Of a DNA stretch of 64,000 bases, positions 9,987 through 21,094 are shown in pieces. The notes beneath the pieces are model-generated. The model made no database searches and was not told the origin of the DNA. It saw nothing but the letters and a program-made list of their open reading frames with translations. Position numbers and translations under genes: made by a program. The DNA is from Oreohelix idahoensis (lineage: Eukaryota > Mollusca > Gastropoda > Stylommatophora > Oreohelicidae). The stretch lies in the NCBI GenBank assembly GCA_024509875.1, contig JAMPIV010008058.1, positions 317,501-381,500 on the forward strand, in the 5' to 3' direction. Position 1 is the first letter of the stretch, and each line of letters begins with the position of its first letter.

Positions 9987-12587
9987 TGTCACGTAGGGTT
10001 TATATTCATTTAATTTCCTACATCTTCTTCCTATTCTTTCACCCGAATTCTCTCTTTTATTATCTCTGTATTTCCTTTTTCCTGTATATTTTTCATCCAT
10101 TCGTTTTGCGAATATTATTTTCATATAATTCGCAAACTTTACCTGTTTTCCTTTCTCTAAAACTGAGAATCGCACCTGGGTGGTATTACGTACATGTCAG
10201 TCGCGCTGGTCGGACGATAGGCGTGAATTTACAGCATTCGCTAGACATTCGTCTGAGGGTCTCTGGCCTGGGGCGTGAAAATTCACCCGAGGGACATGGA
10301 AAGTAGACAGAGAGTCTGCATTTCAGTAAACGCATGAGGTTTTTCGTCAGGAAAAAACCCGGCTTAGCGTGAAAATCCACTCCGCACTGCAGACGGTGGT
10401 CTGAGATTTGCAACTCATGCAAGCCCTCGGCCACTGATGGCTGTTACGTCACGCGATAAGCGGACGAAGGTGTTATACGGAGGGGGAGACTAATTTCGCT
10501 TGGCGAAATGAGTTTAGGCCCTTTGTCGGATTTTAAGATATTGGCCAAGTTTGAAACTTTAATTTCATTCTCGCTCATAGACTCACAGTAGATAGGTTGC
10601 TCGTAAACAGAATAGCTGTTAGCGAAGATCTCAGTTTGTTTCGGCAATTTGTCGAACTTCTAGACTTCCAGAAATATTTTCAGCATTTTTATTCTTAAGT
10701 TGTGCGACTACCTGTAATTCTGTGGTTGAGGTAATTAATATGATAGATATATAGATTTTGTGAGTGTTAAAGTGTTAAATCGCTTAATTCATTTTAATCT
10801 ATTTCTTTAGCGCAGAAGAGAAATAAAGTGGTAGGCTATTATATTTTCTAGGGAAGCATTCAGTGGAAAGCAGAATAAAATTAAAATTTCTAGCTTATAA
10901 CGGCAATTGTAGCTATTTATGAATTTAATTTAACCGCTAATACTCAGTCGAGTGTATTTTTCTAAACTAACGTATAAACTCTAGAATCGAGCCTCATGAA
11001 TGGTGACGGAATACGCACGTGTTCCTAATTCATGAGGATTGCTGATTTTTAAATATAACTTACGTCACGGGAAGTTTAAATGATAAGCAAAGCTCTCTGC
11101 TTGCAAGTTTAAATGTAAGTTATAACCAGTACAGATTCTGTTTATTATATTATATGTGTTATTTTTCCTCCACACAGTGAAAGTTTTGGGGTGACCCTAA
11201 CTTTACCAGCACCTAGTAGTAGTTTCCATACTTGTGAAGAAATAGACAGTCCTTATTTTGAACCACGTGGGTTTCTTAAGTACCACTGGTCTAACAGTGC
11301 ATATGCAACCCGAGTTAGCCAGAAATACTATATCCCAATAACGGGTTTTCAAAGACTGTAATGATAAATACTGGACCTTGGAGCCAGATCTTAATTTCTT
11401 CTAGAAAAACTCTACGTAATCTTTCTGCCTGGTGGCGCGAAATACTTCAAGTATTAACTAACATTTCCCGACTATATATATATATTTTTTTGTGGACAAA
11501 TCTGTGGTGTGACTAAAGTGAATCCTATACTGAGGGAAGGCACCGACCTGACATTCATCATTTCTAGAAACCTACGCTATTGACACTGTGCTCTGCTAAC
11601 TCCCGCGCCTGGAATAATTTTAGGTGACTTAATCAGACATTTGAACAAATTTGCACACCCAAGTAGTCGTTCCCGGAGACTCCAAGTTAAATACGTCTTT
11701 TGGAACTGGGGACTTCTTGGCAGAAGACTGCATTTTTTTGAGTCTGTGTGAAAATCTAAAATCAGTGTGTTCCAAGAGGCAGCGAGCAAAGTCGTGAGTA
11801 CATGTATGAGAGGCCATGGCGGAATGAATGAGTGTACGCTGGTTTGAGTGATATTTTCACTATTATATCTTTGACACCCTGTTGCTGTCCTAATTTTTTT
11901 TTTCAATCTGCATAATTTGTTGCTAAGGCTAGAGTTCTTGTGTTTTTGTCTTAGGTTAAATCAGATTTTTTTTTCAAACTCTGTGCATATAATTACGAGA
12001 TAAAACAAAGAAAACTCTTAGACTCAAACCCTATGTATCTGTGACTCGGGCGCCATCATCTGTTCTCTTAACGGGGCCGGGCTAAACCTAGAGTTAACAC
12101 TATAAGGGGGCTATCATCCTTGCAACATTTCCTTGAATTTTTTATGACTATGTGTATATGTATTTTCCTTGATGTACTTTCTTTGATGTTGTGAGCCGAT
12201 TTTTCCTGATATTAAAATCGCTCTTGAACTTAATAATAGTGTTTGGTCAGCTCGTTCTAGATAATATATATATCATTGTTATAGTTTTCCCACGTCTGTG
12301 TGTTTACCTGTCGTCACGTGTATGTGCGTGCCTGTGAGTGATAGAAATATACGTAATATGTATATTGGTGTAGTCTGTCTGACGCTGTAACAACTGTTGT
12401 AGAAGATAGGTGAGAGAGAGAAGAATTCTTTTCGCTTTCAGAGACAGCCACTATATCAAAATCTATCATCTCACGTGTGTGGAAATTCTATTACCTTTCA
12501 CTAACTCTCACTGAGTCTATCACCTATTCAAACCTATTCAGAAGGGACCAAACCTAGTCTTAATTCTCCTATCGAAAATCTACGACA
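9987..12587 (+). repeat. Element D 3' LTR
   Basis: Direct repeat of 3397-5999 with the same ends. A cluster of differences lies near 10480-10545; elsewhere the copies are nearly identical. Confidence 0.93.
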
Positions 12588-12592
12588 ATAAT
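12588..12592. repeat. Target-site duplication of element D, right copy (ATAAT)
   Basis: Matches 3392-3396 exactly. Confidence 0.9.
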
Positions 12593-12781
12593 ATTGATAT
12601 ATAATATGATTAATGTTAGATGACTATGACAAATAGTTAGTTGACATGACCGCGACACGGTTCTACTCAGAACATCGTCGGCCATATGTCACAATTGTGT
12701 TAAATTTTTTGAAAAATTGTTAAGTCGGATAGATCTTGAAAAAAAATCTATCGATTTTTTTTCCCCGGTGTACAGGGAATT
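12593..12781 (+). other. Remainder of element E 3' non-coding tail
   Basis: Continues the E sequence interrupted at 3396. It ends in ACAGGGAAT directly before TGTTACG, comparable with the GGGAGC before TGTTACG at the 3' LTR of element C. Confidence 0.5.
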
Positions 12782-13596
12782 GTTACGGTATATGTTATTA
12801 ACGCCGTCTGCTAAAGGTTAGCAGACGTGCAATTGTAAAGGTTAAGACATTTAATATATGGCGATAGATGTTTCAATTATTGAACGCTCCATACACGATC
12901 GATTATGACGTGTCTAGCGTTGTTTGGGTCACAGTTGGTAACTAGGAGACGCTACCCTTTGTTACTTGACCGCCAAGCTGAATAGCTGCGTTTTTTTCTA
13001 GCCTTCCAAATTAATGGCATGATATAGCCATTTATATGTGTATTTATGCAGGACCAGGGTCAGTCCTAGAACTCTACGAGAGAGGAAACTTATGGAGGTT
13101 AGTGATTAACTAAATCCTTGGAAGGAGAAAGATAATCGTCTACTTTATACGAAGTAATTAGACTCATAGTCTCACTGTCGGCAGGTAGCCATCCTATCTG
13201 CGCGTGCATATAGCTGTGATGTTCTGACGACAATTACTGCATTGTATCCTTAACGGACATTGACACGTAAAACAGCAGTCTACGCTATTGATTGATTGAT
13301 GCATGTACCTCATGTGTGAATTGAACTGTTTATGTATGTGTGTAATCCATATTAAATTGTGAAGGACTCGAACCGGAGGCATTATTCGTTGAATCACGCT
13401 ACACCATTCAACCTTATGAATTACGTATTTTATGTCGAGTTGCTGAGTTAATAAGATGAACAGTTGTTTACATCTTGATGCCAAGTTCAGGCATTACGAC
13501 AAACCGAAGGTGAGGTTCACCCCATTCGCGTAAGAACATTAGCACGATCAGAATTCAGGCAACACAACCAGTAACCACACACGAAAGTCCTTCAAC
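12782..13596 (+). repeat. Candidate 3' LTR of element E, truncated by the Penelope-like insertion
   Basis: Starts TGTTACGG, the same first seven bases as the LTR of the related element C (TGTTACGTAC), at the distance from pol expected from C. The second LTR is outside the window, so the right end cannot be fixed, and similarity to the C LTR beyond the start is weak. No gene seen in this stretch. Confidence 0.4.
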
Positions 13597-14671
13597 AGGG
13601 TGATGGGTCAAGATTAATTTGACTCTATCCGAAGTGGATTTATGGTGAGGTTTGAGGGCCTCCAGACGAGAGATGGGGAGCACACGTTGGAGAGCAGAGG
13701 TGAGAACATGTTCTGGATAAAGTCTGTTACGGAAGAAATCCAACATCTCATTTGCTCGTAAGTGGAAGTCATCGTCGTCTTGGCATAAACGGCGGAGGCG
13801 GAGAAGTTGTGAAAAAGGAAGGGAGTCACGACAGGCCCGAGGATGAGAAGAGGTATACAGGAGGTAGCTGTGGGCATCTGTCGGCTTGTAGTATACTGAG
13901 GTATAAAGGCCGGAGGGCGTGATAGAAATAGTAATGTCAAGGAAGTTGACAGATACTGTGGAGACGAGGGAGGTAAACTTGATGGTGGGGTGAAAGTGGT
14001 TCACAAAGTCGATGAAGCGGTGTAAATCAGTCTCAGACATATCTGTGAGACCTATGCCATCATCGATATATCTGCGGTAAAACCCAGGGAAAGGACCGGA
14101 GTATTGTTACCATATCTGATGCTCCAAGTGGCCCATGAATAGACAGGCATAGCTGGGACCCATCTTCGTTCCCATGGCAACACCACTAATTTGGTCAAAA
14201 AACTGACCATTGAATTCAAAGGAATTCAGTTGAAGGACCAGTTCAGCAAGACGGAGAAGAGTGACAGTGGATATAGAAGGGCAAGTGCGTTGGTCCAGAA
14301 AAAAACCGAAGATTTCGGAGACCATCAGAGTGGGGAATAGAGGTATACAGAGAGCAGACGTCCAGCAAGAAAAGATGGTAGGAGCGGTCTGCTGGGAGTC
14401 GGATAGAGGAGAAAGTTGTAAGAGCGTGATTGGTGTCTTTGATGAAGGAGGGAAGATTCTCAACGATAGGCTGGAAAATGCTATCGAGGAAGTCAGAAAT
14501 GTGTTCAGTAGGACAAGAACAGGCTGAGACAATAGGTCTTCCAGGGTTTTCGATCTTGTGAATTTTGGGGAGCATGTAGAATACAGGCTTGCCCAAAGAG
14601 CTGTCATGAATCCTAAGATGAGATGCTTCGGGAGGAAGATCATTACTAGTGATAAGCTGTTTAATAGTGTT
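13597..14671 (-). pseudogene. Inverted partial Penelope-like RT copy
   Basis: On the minus strand this encodes the middle of the same RT as 14680-16437, from just after its N-terminal region to the motif ending LTHHP near 13600, where it runs into unrelated sequence. The frame is broken near 14050-14110, so no complete protein can be made. Most residues are identical to the right-hand copy, so the two derive from one event or from very recent relatives. Confidence 0.85.
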
Positions 14672-14679
14672 GGAAGGAC

Positions 14680-16437
14680 TTGTACCTAAGTGAAGGTAAA
14701 AACCAGTTGACCAATGGCTCTTTTTACAGGTCCAGGACCAGCGATGCGACTGTCTCTAACAATCGCATTGTACACAACACTATTAAACAGCTTATCACTA
14801 GTAATGATCTTCCTCCCGAAGCATCTCATCTTAGGATTCATGACAGCTCTTTGGGCAAGCCTGTATTCTACATGCTCCCCAAAATTCACAAGATCGAAAA
14901 CCCTGGAAGACCTATTGTCTCAGCCTGTTCTTGTCCTACTGAACACATTTCTGACTTCCTCGATAGCATTTTCCAGCCTATCGTTGAGAATCTTCCCTCC
15001 TTCATCAAAGACACCAATCACGCTCTTACAACTTTCTCCTCTATCCGACTCCCAGCAGACCGCTCCTACCATCTTTTCTTGCTGGACGTCTGCTCTCTGT
15101 ATACCTCTATTCCCCACTCTGATGGTCTCCGAGCTCTTCGGTTTTTTCTGGACCAACGCACTTGCCCTTCTATATCCACTGTCACTCTTCTCCGTCTTGC
15201 TGAACTGGTCCTTCAACTGAATTCCTTTGAATTCAATGGTCAGTTTTTTGACCAAATTAGTGGTGTTGCCATGGGAACGAAGATGGGTCCCAGCTATGCC
15301 TGTCTATTCATGGGCCACTTGGAGCATCAGATATGGCAACAATACTCCGGTCCTTTCCCTGGATTTTACCGCAGATATATCGATGATGGCATAGGTCTCA
15401 CAGATATGTCTGAGACTGATTTACACCGCTTCATCGACTTTGTGAACCACTTTCACCCCACCATCAAGTTCACCTCCCTCGTCTCCACAGTATCTGTCAA
15501 CTTCCTTGACATTACTATTTCTATCACGCCCTCCGGCCTTTATACCTCAGTATACTACAAGCCGACAGATGCCCACAGCTACCTCCTGTATACCTCTTCT
15601 CATCCTCGGGCCTGTCGTGACTCCCTTCCTTTTTCACAACTTCTCCGCCTCCGCCGTTTATGCCAAGACGACGATGACTTCCACTTACGAGCAAATGAGA
15701 TGTTGGATTTCTTCCGTAACAGACTTTATCCAGAACATGTTCTCACCTCTGCTCTCCAACGTGTGCTCCCCATCTCTCGTCTGGAGGCCCTCAAACCTCA
15801 CCATAAATCCACTTCGGATAGAGTCAAATTAATCTTGACCCATCACCCTCACAGTACTACTGTCAAACAGATCCTTTTCCGCCACCTCCCTATCCTCCAA
15901 GCAGAGCCTCTGACCCAAAAAGTATTCAGTGAAGCACCTTTGGTGGCATATAGACGTGACAAGAACTTGAAGGATCTTCTTGTTCACAGCCGTCTCCCAA
16001 AGGAGAATGCCACTCACTTTGGCACACTACCCTGTGGTCGGACACGATGCAACACGTGCAACTATGTCATCTCAACCCAGAAGGTGTCCTTTCCTAAGGC
16101 TACGTACACCATCACTAGTAGCTTCACGTGTGAATCGCGCAATGTCATTTATACGATCATATGTAAACGTTGCTGCAAAACCTATATTGGCCAAACAGGC
16201 AAACGACTTGGGGGCAGATTCAGCCAGCACTTAAATGACATCGCTCAGCAAAAGTCCACACCAGTTGCTATACACTTCAATGGTCCTGACCACCATGGTC
16301 CCATCGACATCCAGGTCACAGCGATCCGATCCTGCTCCTCTGACACTGCCAGCCGAGAACAGCTTGAGAACCGTCTTATCCACCGCATGGAGTGTCTAAA
16401 ACCAGCCGGTCTCAACACTTTTCACACCTTTGTCTGA
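14680..16437 (+). CDS. Penelope-like reverse transcriptase with GIY-YIG endonuclease (5'-truncated)
   Basis: An open frame of 585 codons; the first codon is TTG and the true N-terminus is missing, since full Penelope proteins have further sequence before this point. RT motifs in order: KPVFYMLPKIHK, GRPIVSACS, LLDVCSLYTSIPH (catalytic Asp), GVAMGTKMGPSYA and the catalytic YIDD (about nt 15380). A Cys-rich linker with CGRTRCNTC follows, then a GIY-YIG nuclease with VIYTIICKRC and TYIGQTG (about 16145-16200) and a C-terminal REQLENRLI segment. Canonical Penelope-like elements use this nuclease to nick DNA and prime reverse transcription. The frame is intact, so decay is limited to the 5' truncation. 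Confidence 0.92.
   Translation: MYLSEGKNQLTNGSFYRSRTSDATVSNNRIVHNTIKQLITSNDLPPEASHLRIHDSSLGKPVFYMLPKIHKIENPGRPIVSACSCPTEHISDFLDSIFQPIVENLPSFIKDTNHALTTFSSIRLPADRSYHLFLLDVCSLYTSIPHSDGLRALRFFLDQRTCPSISTVTLLRLAELVLQLNSFEFNGQFFDQISGVAMGTKMGPSYACLFMGHLEHQIWQQYSGPFPGFYRRYIDDGIGLTDMSETDLHRFIDFVNHFHPTIKFTSLVSTVSVNFLDITISITPSGLYTSVYYKPTDAHSYLLYTSSHPRACRDSLPFSQLLRLRRLCQDDDDFHLRANEMLDFFRNRLYPEHVLTSALQRVLPISRLEALKPHHKSTSDRVKLILTHHPHSTTVKQILFRHLPILQAEPLTQKVFSEAPLVAYRRDKNLKDLLVHSRLPKENATHFGTLPCGRTRCNTCNYVISTQKVSFPKATYTITSSFTCESRNVIYTIICKRCCKTYIGQTGKRLGGRFSQHLNDIAQQKSTPVAIHFNGPDHHGPIDIQVTAIRSCSSDTASREQLENRLIHRMECLKPAGLNTFHTFV
14776..15849 (+). repeat. Right arm of a 1.07-kb inverted repeat
   Basis: Reverse-complement match to 13597-14671 with few differences. 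With the 104-bp spacer it could fold into a long hairpin as RNA or single-stranded DNA. Confidence 0.88.
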
Positions 16438-16890
16438 GGTCCCTCTCCTCTCTTGCTCTTTTTTACTCTTTCCACTCTTATCCTATTCTTCTATTTGTAT
16501 GCCATATACCATTTTTTTTTTTCATATTTATTTATCTCCCACTCATTCTGTCCTCTTCTATTTCCAGTCCCCACTTTTATCACGTTGGGTAGTTTATTGT
16601 CCGGCTTCGTTTTTTAGTTTCTTAGTATGCATTGTGTACATCCGGCGGCGGAAGTCGCTTTCTGTTCAGCCACGCGGTCATCAACAGACAGCGATTTTGA
16701 TAGAATTTCGGTTCTTGCCTTCATGGAAGTACCCAGTTTTTATTTTATTTAGTTTTTATGTGTCCTATCTAGCCTTTACTTTCTTTCCTTTCCTGACGAA
16801 GGCCTTGTGGCCGTAACGTAGACTATTTTCTTGGTCTTTTGTCCTCGTAAGACGAATCACCTTTTTTCGATTTTTTTTCAAACCCATCCA
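16438..16890 (+). other. Penelope-like element 3' untranslated region
   Basis: A pyrimidine-rich non-coding stretch between the stop codon and the start of the LINE K remnant. It contains the hammerhead-like motif listed separately and ends in T-rich sequence. Confidence 0.6.
16793..16820 (+). ncRNA. Hammerhead-ribozyme-like motif, degenerate
   Basis: CTGACGA (fits the core CUGANGA) is followed by a GGCC/GGCC hairpin with loop TTGT, then GTAACGTA where a functional type I hammerhead would have GAAAC and a cleavage triplet. Penelope-like elements are known to carry small hammerheads. Here A13 is replaced by U and there is an extra A before stem II, so activity is doubtful. Confidence 0.25.
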
Positions 16891-16913
16891 TTATAAAATA
16901 CCTTGTAACTAAA

Positions 16914-17942
16914 GTTATCAGTGGAAAACGAGGTGCAAACAACATAACGTTAGTAAGAGACAAGCAAGGAAACCTCATCACCACAGCACAGGGGCAGGAA
17001 ACAAGATGGACAGAGCACTTCAGAGAAACACTGAATAAGGAACCACCAGAGACTCAGCTGAATGTTCCTGAGGCTGAAAGTGACTTAGACGTAAATACAG
17101 ACATTCCACGAAAAGAAGAAATCATCACGGCTATCAAAGGGCTAAAAAATGGAAAAGCGCCTGGTCACGACAATCTAAATGCTGAGCTATTCAAGACAGA
17201 CCCTGAACTAGCAGCTGAACTATTAGAACCACTATTTGCACAAGTCTGGAAAACTGAGACAACACCAACAGAGTGGAGTAAAGGAATAATTGTCAAATTG
17301 CCCAAGAATGGTGACCTTGCAGACTGCAACAACTGAAGAGGAATTAATCTCCTCTCAGTTCCCAGCAAAATGCTAGGCAGGATAATCATCCAGAGAATTT
17401 CAAAATCAGTTAACCATAAACTGAGGAAAGAACAAGCGGGCTTCAGAAAGAACAGAAGATGTGCAGATCATATATTTGCCCTCAGGAATATTATAGAGCA
17501 GTGCTCAGAATGGCAGAGACAGCTGTACATTAACTTTGTTGATTTTGAAAAGGCTTTCGACAGCATACACAGGGACAGCCTATGGAAAATTCTGAGGGCT
17601 TATGGAATTCCCAGCCACATTGTTTCCATTATAAAAAGCCTCTATTCTAACGTTACGTGCAGTGTTGGATCGAGTAATGTAACTTTCGAAGTGAAAACAG
17701 GAGTACGACAGGGATGCCCCTTATCAACAACATTATTTTTGACAGTCATAGATTGGGTGATGCGCCAGACAACAGAGGGCAGTCCAAGAGGAATTAGATG
17801 GACAACGTTTTCTACACTGGAAGATTTGGAATATGCAGATGACATTGCACACTCGCGCATTCACATCAACACATTCAAGACAAAACCGATAGACTGAATA
17901 AGTATGGCCAGCAGGTTGGCCTGAACATCAATTTGAAGAAGA
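16914..17942 (+). pseudogene. LINE K reverse transcriptase remnant
   Basis: A coding remnant in one frame with a TGA at 17334-17336 (in the NNWRGI-like motif, where Trp is expected) and a frameshift near 17850. RT motifs: GLKNGKAPGHDNLNAE, RGINLLSVPSKM, QAGFRKNRRCADH, NFVDFEKAFDSIHR (catalytic Asp), GVRQGCPLS and EYADDIA. The endonuclease half and the C-terminus are absent. It is cut at 17942, where the minus-strand LINE L ends, so L appears to have inserted into K. The fragment at 63720-64000 belongs to a similar family. Confidence 0.85.
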
Positions 17943-17964
17943 ACGAACGAACGAACGAACGAAT
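17941..17964 (-). repeat. Tetranucleotide tail of LINE L (TTCG on the minus strand)
   Basis: About five GAAC units on the plus strand. Read on the minus strand they follow AAAATAAAATTCG, a plausible 3' end for LINE L. Confidence 0.6.
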
Positions 17965-18258
17965 TTTATTTTCGAAGGGTTGAGAATTGGGCGCGCAGGC
18001 CCGTCTAACATTCTGCCCTTTCACTCTCATTAATCTTGCATACTATATCCTTTTATTCCCACGTATTACTTTAAGCATTAATTTAAAGGCATGCAACATT
18101 ATAAAGTTAACATAACAGCATTCATTTACAGTATACAATCACAATAAAAAATGAGTAGCCTAGGTTTTTTTTTTAAATAAACAAGATAGTGACTGAAGAA
18201 AAATAATAATAATAAAAATAAAATAATATAAACAAAACAATAAATAAATAAGTTATGT
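17965..18258 (-). other. LINE L 3' untranslated region, distal part
   Basis: AT-rich, no coding frame. Continuous with 26602 onward when element A is removed. Confidence 0.5.
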
Positions 18259-18263
18259 ATACC
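18259..18263. repeat. Target-site duplication of element A, left copy (ATACC)
   Basis: ATACC precedes the LTR start TGTGGTGGGT and recurs at 26597-26601 after ACGACA. Confidence 0.9.
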
Positions 18264-20546
18264 TGTGGTGGGTCGATTTTACTTATCTATATATTTATGT
18301 AGCAGATGTGAAGTCAGCTATGCAAGCTCCTGAGGAAGTTTACCTTTTAACTATATGTCAGGAAACCTGTCTTGCTTCCACCAATGACTACCACCCGCTA
18401 TGTATGTTATCCCCAATTTATATGTTATAATGTATGGATGTTGTGTAGCTACGTGTCTAGGGTATATGCAATGTATGTGCAGAAAATAACAACAACCACA
18501 CTTTAAGGTTAATAAACAATTAAGTAAACAACTCCCTATTGAATTTTGGTCTGAACAATTTTTTACAAATGTATTAAGTATAATTGAGTTGATTCATAAA
18601 AGATTAAACGTCAAGATATATTTACACACAAATTAGTTTAACTATTAGAGTCTATTATTTCCTGAACTAGGAAGTGTTCTTCGTGTAATACTTTTTGTCC
18701 AAAATTAAGCACATATTTGGGAAATCAATATTGTCATCATTTTATTTAATCTGGTTGATATAGTAACTGGTGGAGAATATTTCAGTGAATTCACAAGGCC
18801 CCAAAACACAGGGCTTATCTTAAGATATTTGTAGAAAATTCTGCGATGTCCTGGTTATACGTCTTCCTCCTCACAGCACTGCTCAGCTTTCAGGATTCAA
18901 GATAAGGTAGGGCCCTCAAATCATATGGCCTCGAACAGGTACCAGAGTTGAACAACAACGTGACTGGCTCACTTCAGTTTCACACCCAGAAACTCTGGAA
19001 GTAGAGGATTAATTTCCCCTCAAAATAATATTCTGACCTATCTCCATTTGTAACAGGTTTGCAGATATCAACCAATCAAAAATCAGAACATAATACATAA
19101 ATAATTATTTTCCCCCTCGGGTAGTGTGCTCTATTATCATTAAATATCTGAAACATATGTTTTGTTTTTTTCTTCCTAGTCCTAATACAATATTATAATT
19201 TCATAAATACATTCAGGTAATAACATGGATTACATAAAGATGGCCAGTGATTTTCTGGCTATACTTAAACATTATTCATTAAAGTCTTTTCCCTTATTAA
19301 TCTCTCTTTATCCCAACTTTTAAGTAAAACTGCAAGGATTTTATTAAGTTCTTTCCCCACAATGATAATTTCTTTCTTAGCAACTCGGTGAAACAACACA
19401 AAGTTTGATGTTAACTTTACTCTTTATATAAATTTATATGTTCTTTTATCTCCCAAAGTACAAGCAAAGCTGTAGGGCTTTTACATGAAGCTATAAGATT
19501 ATCTAACCCCATTTAATGAGTGTACGTAACATGTTGAAATGGCACTTGTACGACTGGGACTCTCCCCTACAATTATTCATTCATAATCAATATGGCAAAC
19601 ACATTTTCAAATACAATAATAATTATATAAATGTTGGTCTTACCGAAATATCGAATTTTTTTCACTATGTAAGTTAATTACAGGCCATAAATGGTCACAC
19701 AAGATCTCCTGCTGAATAACAGAACAGCGAAGGCATCTGATCACACTTGTCTGTAAACGTTATTAACTTTACATGTGAAAGTTTAAATTGAAAGTGGCAA
19801 GGAACGCTCGTCTTTCTGAGTATTTATTTCACTTTCTTAGTTATGCTCAGCAACCAATCAGGGGACTTCCGTTCCTACGCGTCTATTTTCAAAAAAGTTA
19901 ACCTACAATTTTCAAATCAGGAGACACCCCTTTCTATTGCCTCAATATGGCTAGCTTCAGTAAAGAAATCCCAGGCACGTCTATATATGTCTTCATTCTA
20001 CCATATCGCTAGTATTATCTAAGTCATGTTAATCCAGAATGAAAATATTTACTTAGTCTACCGTTCGTCATCTAATGTATAAGGTTTCACACTTCTGGCT
20101 ATTATTTTTACCATTTTCGTCTTTCCTTTATATTTATTCAAATAACATATCTTTCTTTTTACATTAAGATAATATATTTAGACTAAAGAATATTATATAT
20201 TTAACAACTAATTAGTAGCATTTTAATCTTCATTTTTAGTCTTTATTTTTCCTTTCGTTCGTTTTGGCCATTTAGTTTCAGTTTTAACATTCAAACGAGC
20301 TCTATGCATTTCCCCCGTTCTCTCCCTTGTCTTTTCCAAGAAATACACGATTTCTAACTACACTAACTTTCACGCGTGCATGTTGGTTAAAGGCTTGCAA
20401 GTCTGTGACGTCACATTGGCATTTTCAACTATCGGCGTTTTACGCGTTAACCCTTTTGGAACCGAGAAAACTCTAGTCTTACAACTGGGGGGAATTTTGC
20501 GAGACCATATGTGGGCGTGTTGTACATACAGATTGTATTTTACGAC
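18264..20546 (-). repeat. Element A 3' LTR
   Basis: 2,283 bp, starting TGTGGTGGGT and ending TTTTACGACA on the plus strand. Repeated at 23586-26596. No recognisable gene inside. Confidence 0.92.
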
Positions 20547-21094
20547 ATAATGTCCCCCGTTAGAAAAGCTTGCAATGGTAATGCAACTTTCAATATCTGT
20601 ATGACAACCACGATCCACCTGCTTTTCTCTGCCTCAAAGTGATCATGAATTTATTGCAGTAGGGTCTTTCAAAGTAAGCACAACTCAAGAAAGCTGCCCC
20701 AGACCTCTGCAATCCAAGAGTCTAATTCAGCTGCAGATATTACTGTCTGTCCTATGCTGATAGAAATCAAGTTTCACCATTCCTCTTCACTGAGTCTGTC
20801 CCAGGACATGTCCAGAGAGTATTAGACGTCCCTCAAGTTTGCAATAGTTATGAAGGATAATCTATAATGTGCCACTCAAATTGAGGCCATATTCACCACC
20901 GTAAACTTATCCTTACTATAATTTTGGTGAATTAATCTGAAATGTGGGGAATGAGTTTCTGCATCAGAAAACAATCCGTCCTTAGCATTGTTATGTAATA
21001 TGTGTGATCTCAATCCACTGTCCGTCCAATACTTCCAAATGGATTGTATAGGCGCGGTCAACTACCTCTGTTACCGGGCCTTTATACTGCTAAA
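20547..21094 (-). other. Element A 3' non-coding region
   Basis: The sequence between the stop codon and the 3' LTR. It resembles 51017-51425 of element B (shared stretches near 20690-20850 and 51170-51330). No RT or RNase H motif is detectable. A G-rich tract (GGGGGACATTA on the minus strand) lies next to the LTR as polypurine tract candidate. Confidence 0.6.

Larger units (their letters stand above)
3397..12587 (+). mobile_element. LTR retrotransposon D (Gag-protease-integrase, no reverse transcriptase)
   Basis: Complete insertion bounded by two LTRs of about 2.6 kb (TGTCACGTAGGG to ACGACA) and a perfect 5-bp target duplication. The internal region 6000-9986 holds a PBS-like array, one long gag-pro-int frame and a polypurine tract. 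No RT or RNase H sequence is present between the integrase C-terminus and the 3' LTR. By eye the two LTRs differ at about 1% of positions, so the insertion is fairly recent. It sits in the 3' tail of element E. Confidence 0.93.
13597..16890 (+). mobile_element. Penelope-like element with an inverted partial copy at its 5' side
   Basis: The right part (14672-16890) is a 5'-truncated Penelope-like element encoding RT plus GIY-YIG. The left part (13597-14671) is the reverse complement of 14776-15849. The two copies meet head to head with a 104-bp unpaired spacer. Truncated and inverted partial copies are characteristic of Penelope-like insertions. The exact outer borders and target duplication could not be fixed; the 3' border is placed where the LINE K coding remnant begins. 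Confidence 0.8.

Noticed and set aside
14261..14527. Plus-strand 88-codon frame over the inverted Penelope-like arm
   Set aside because: It is the antisense shadow of the minus-strand RT copy.
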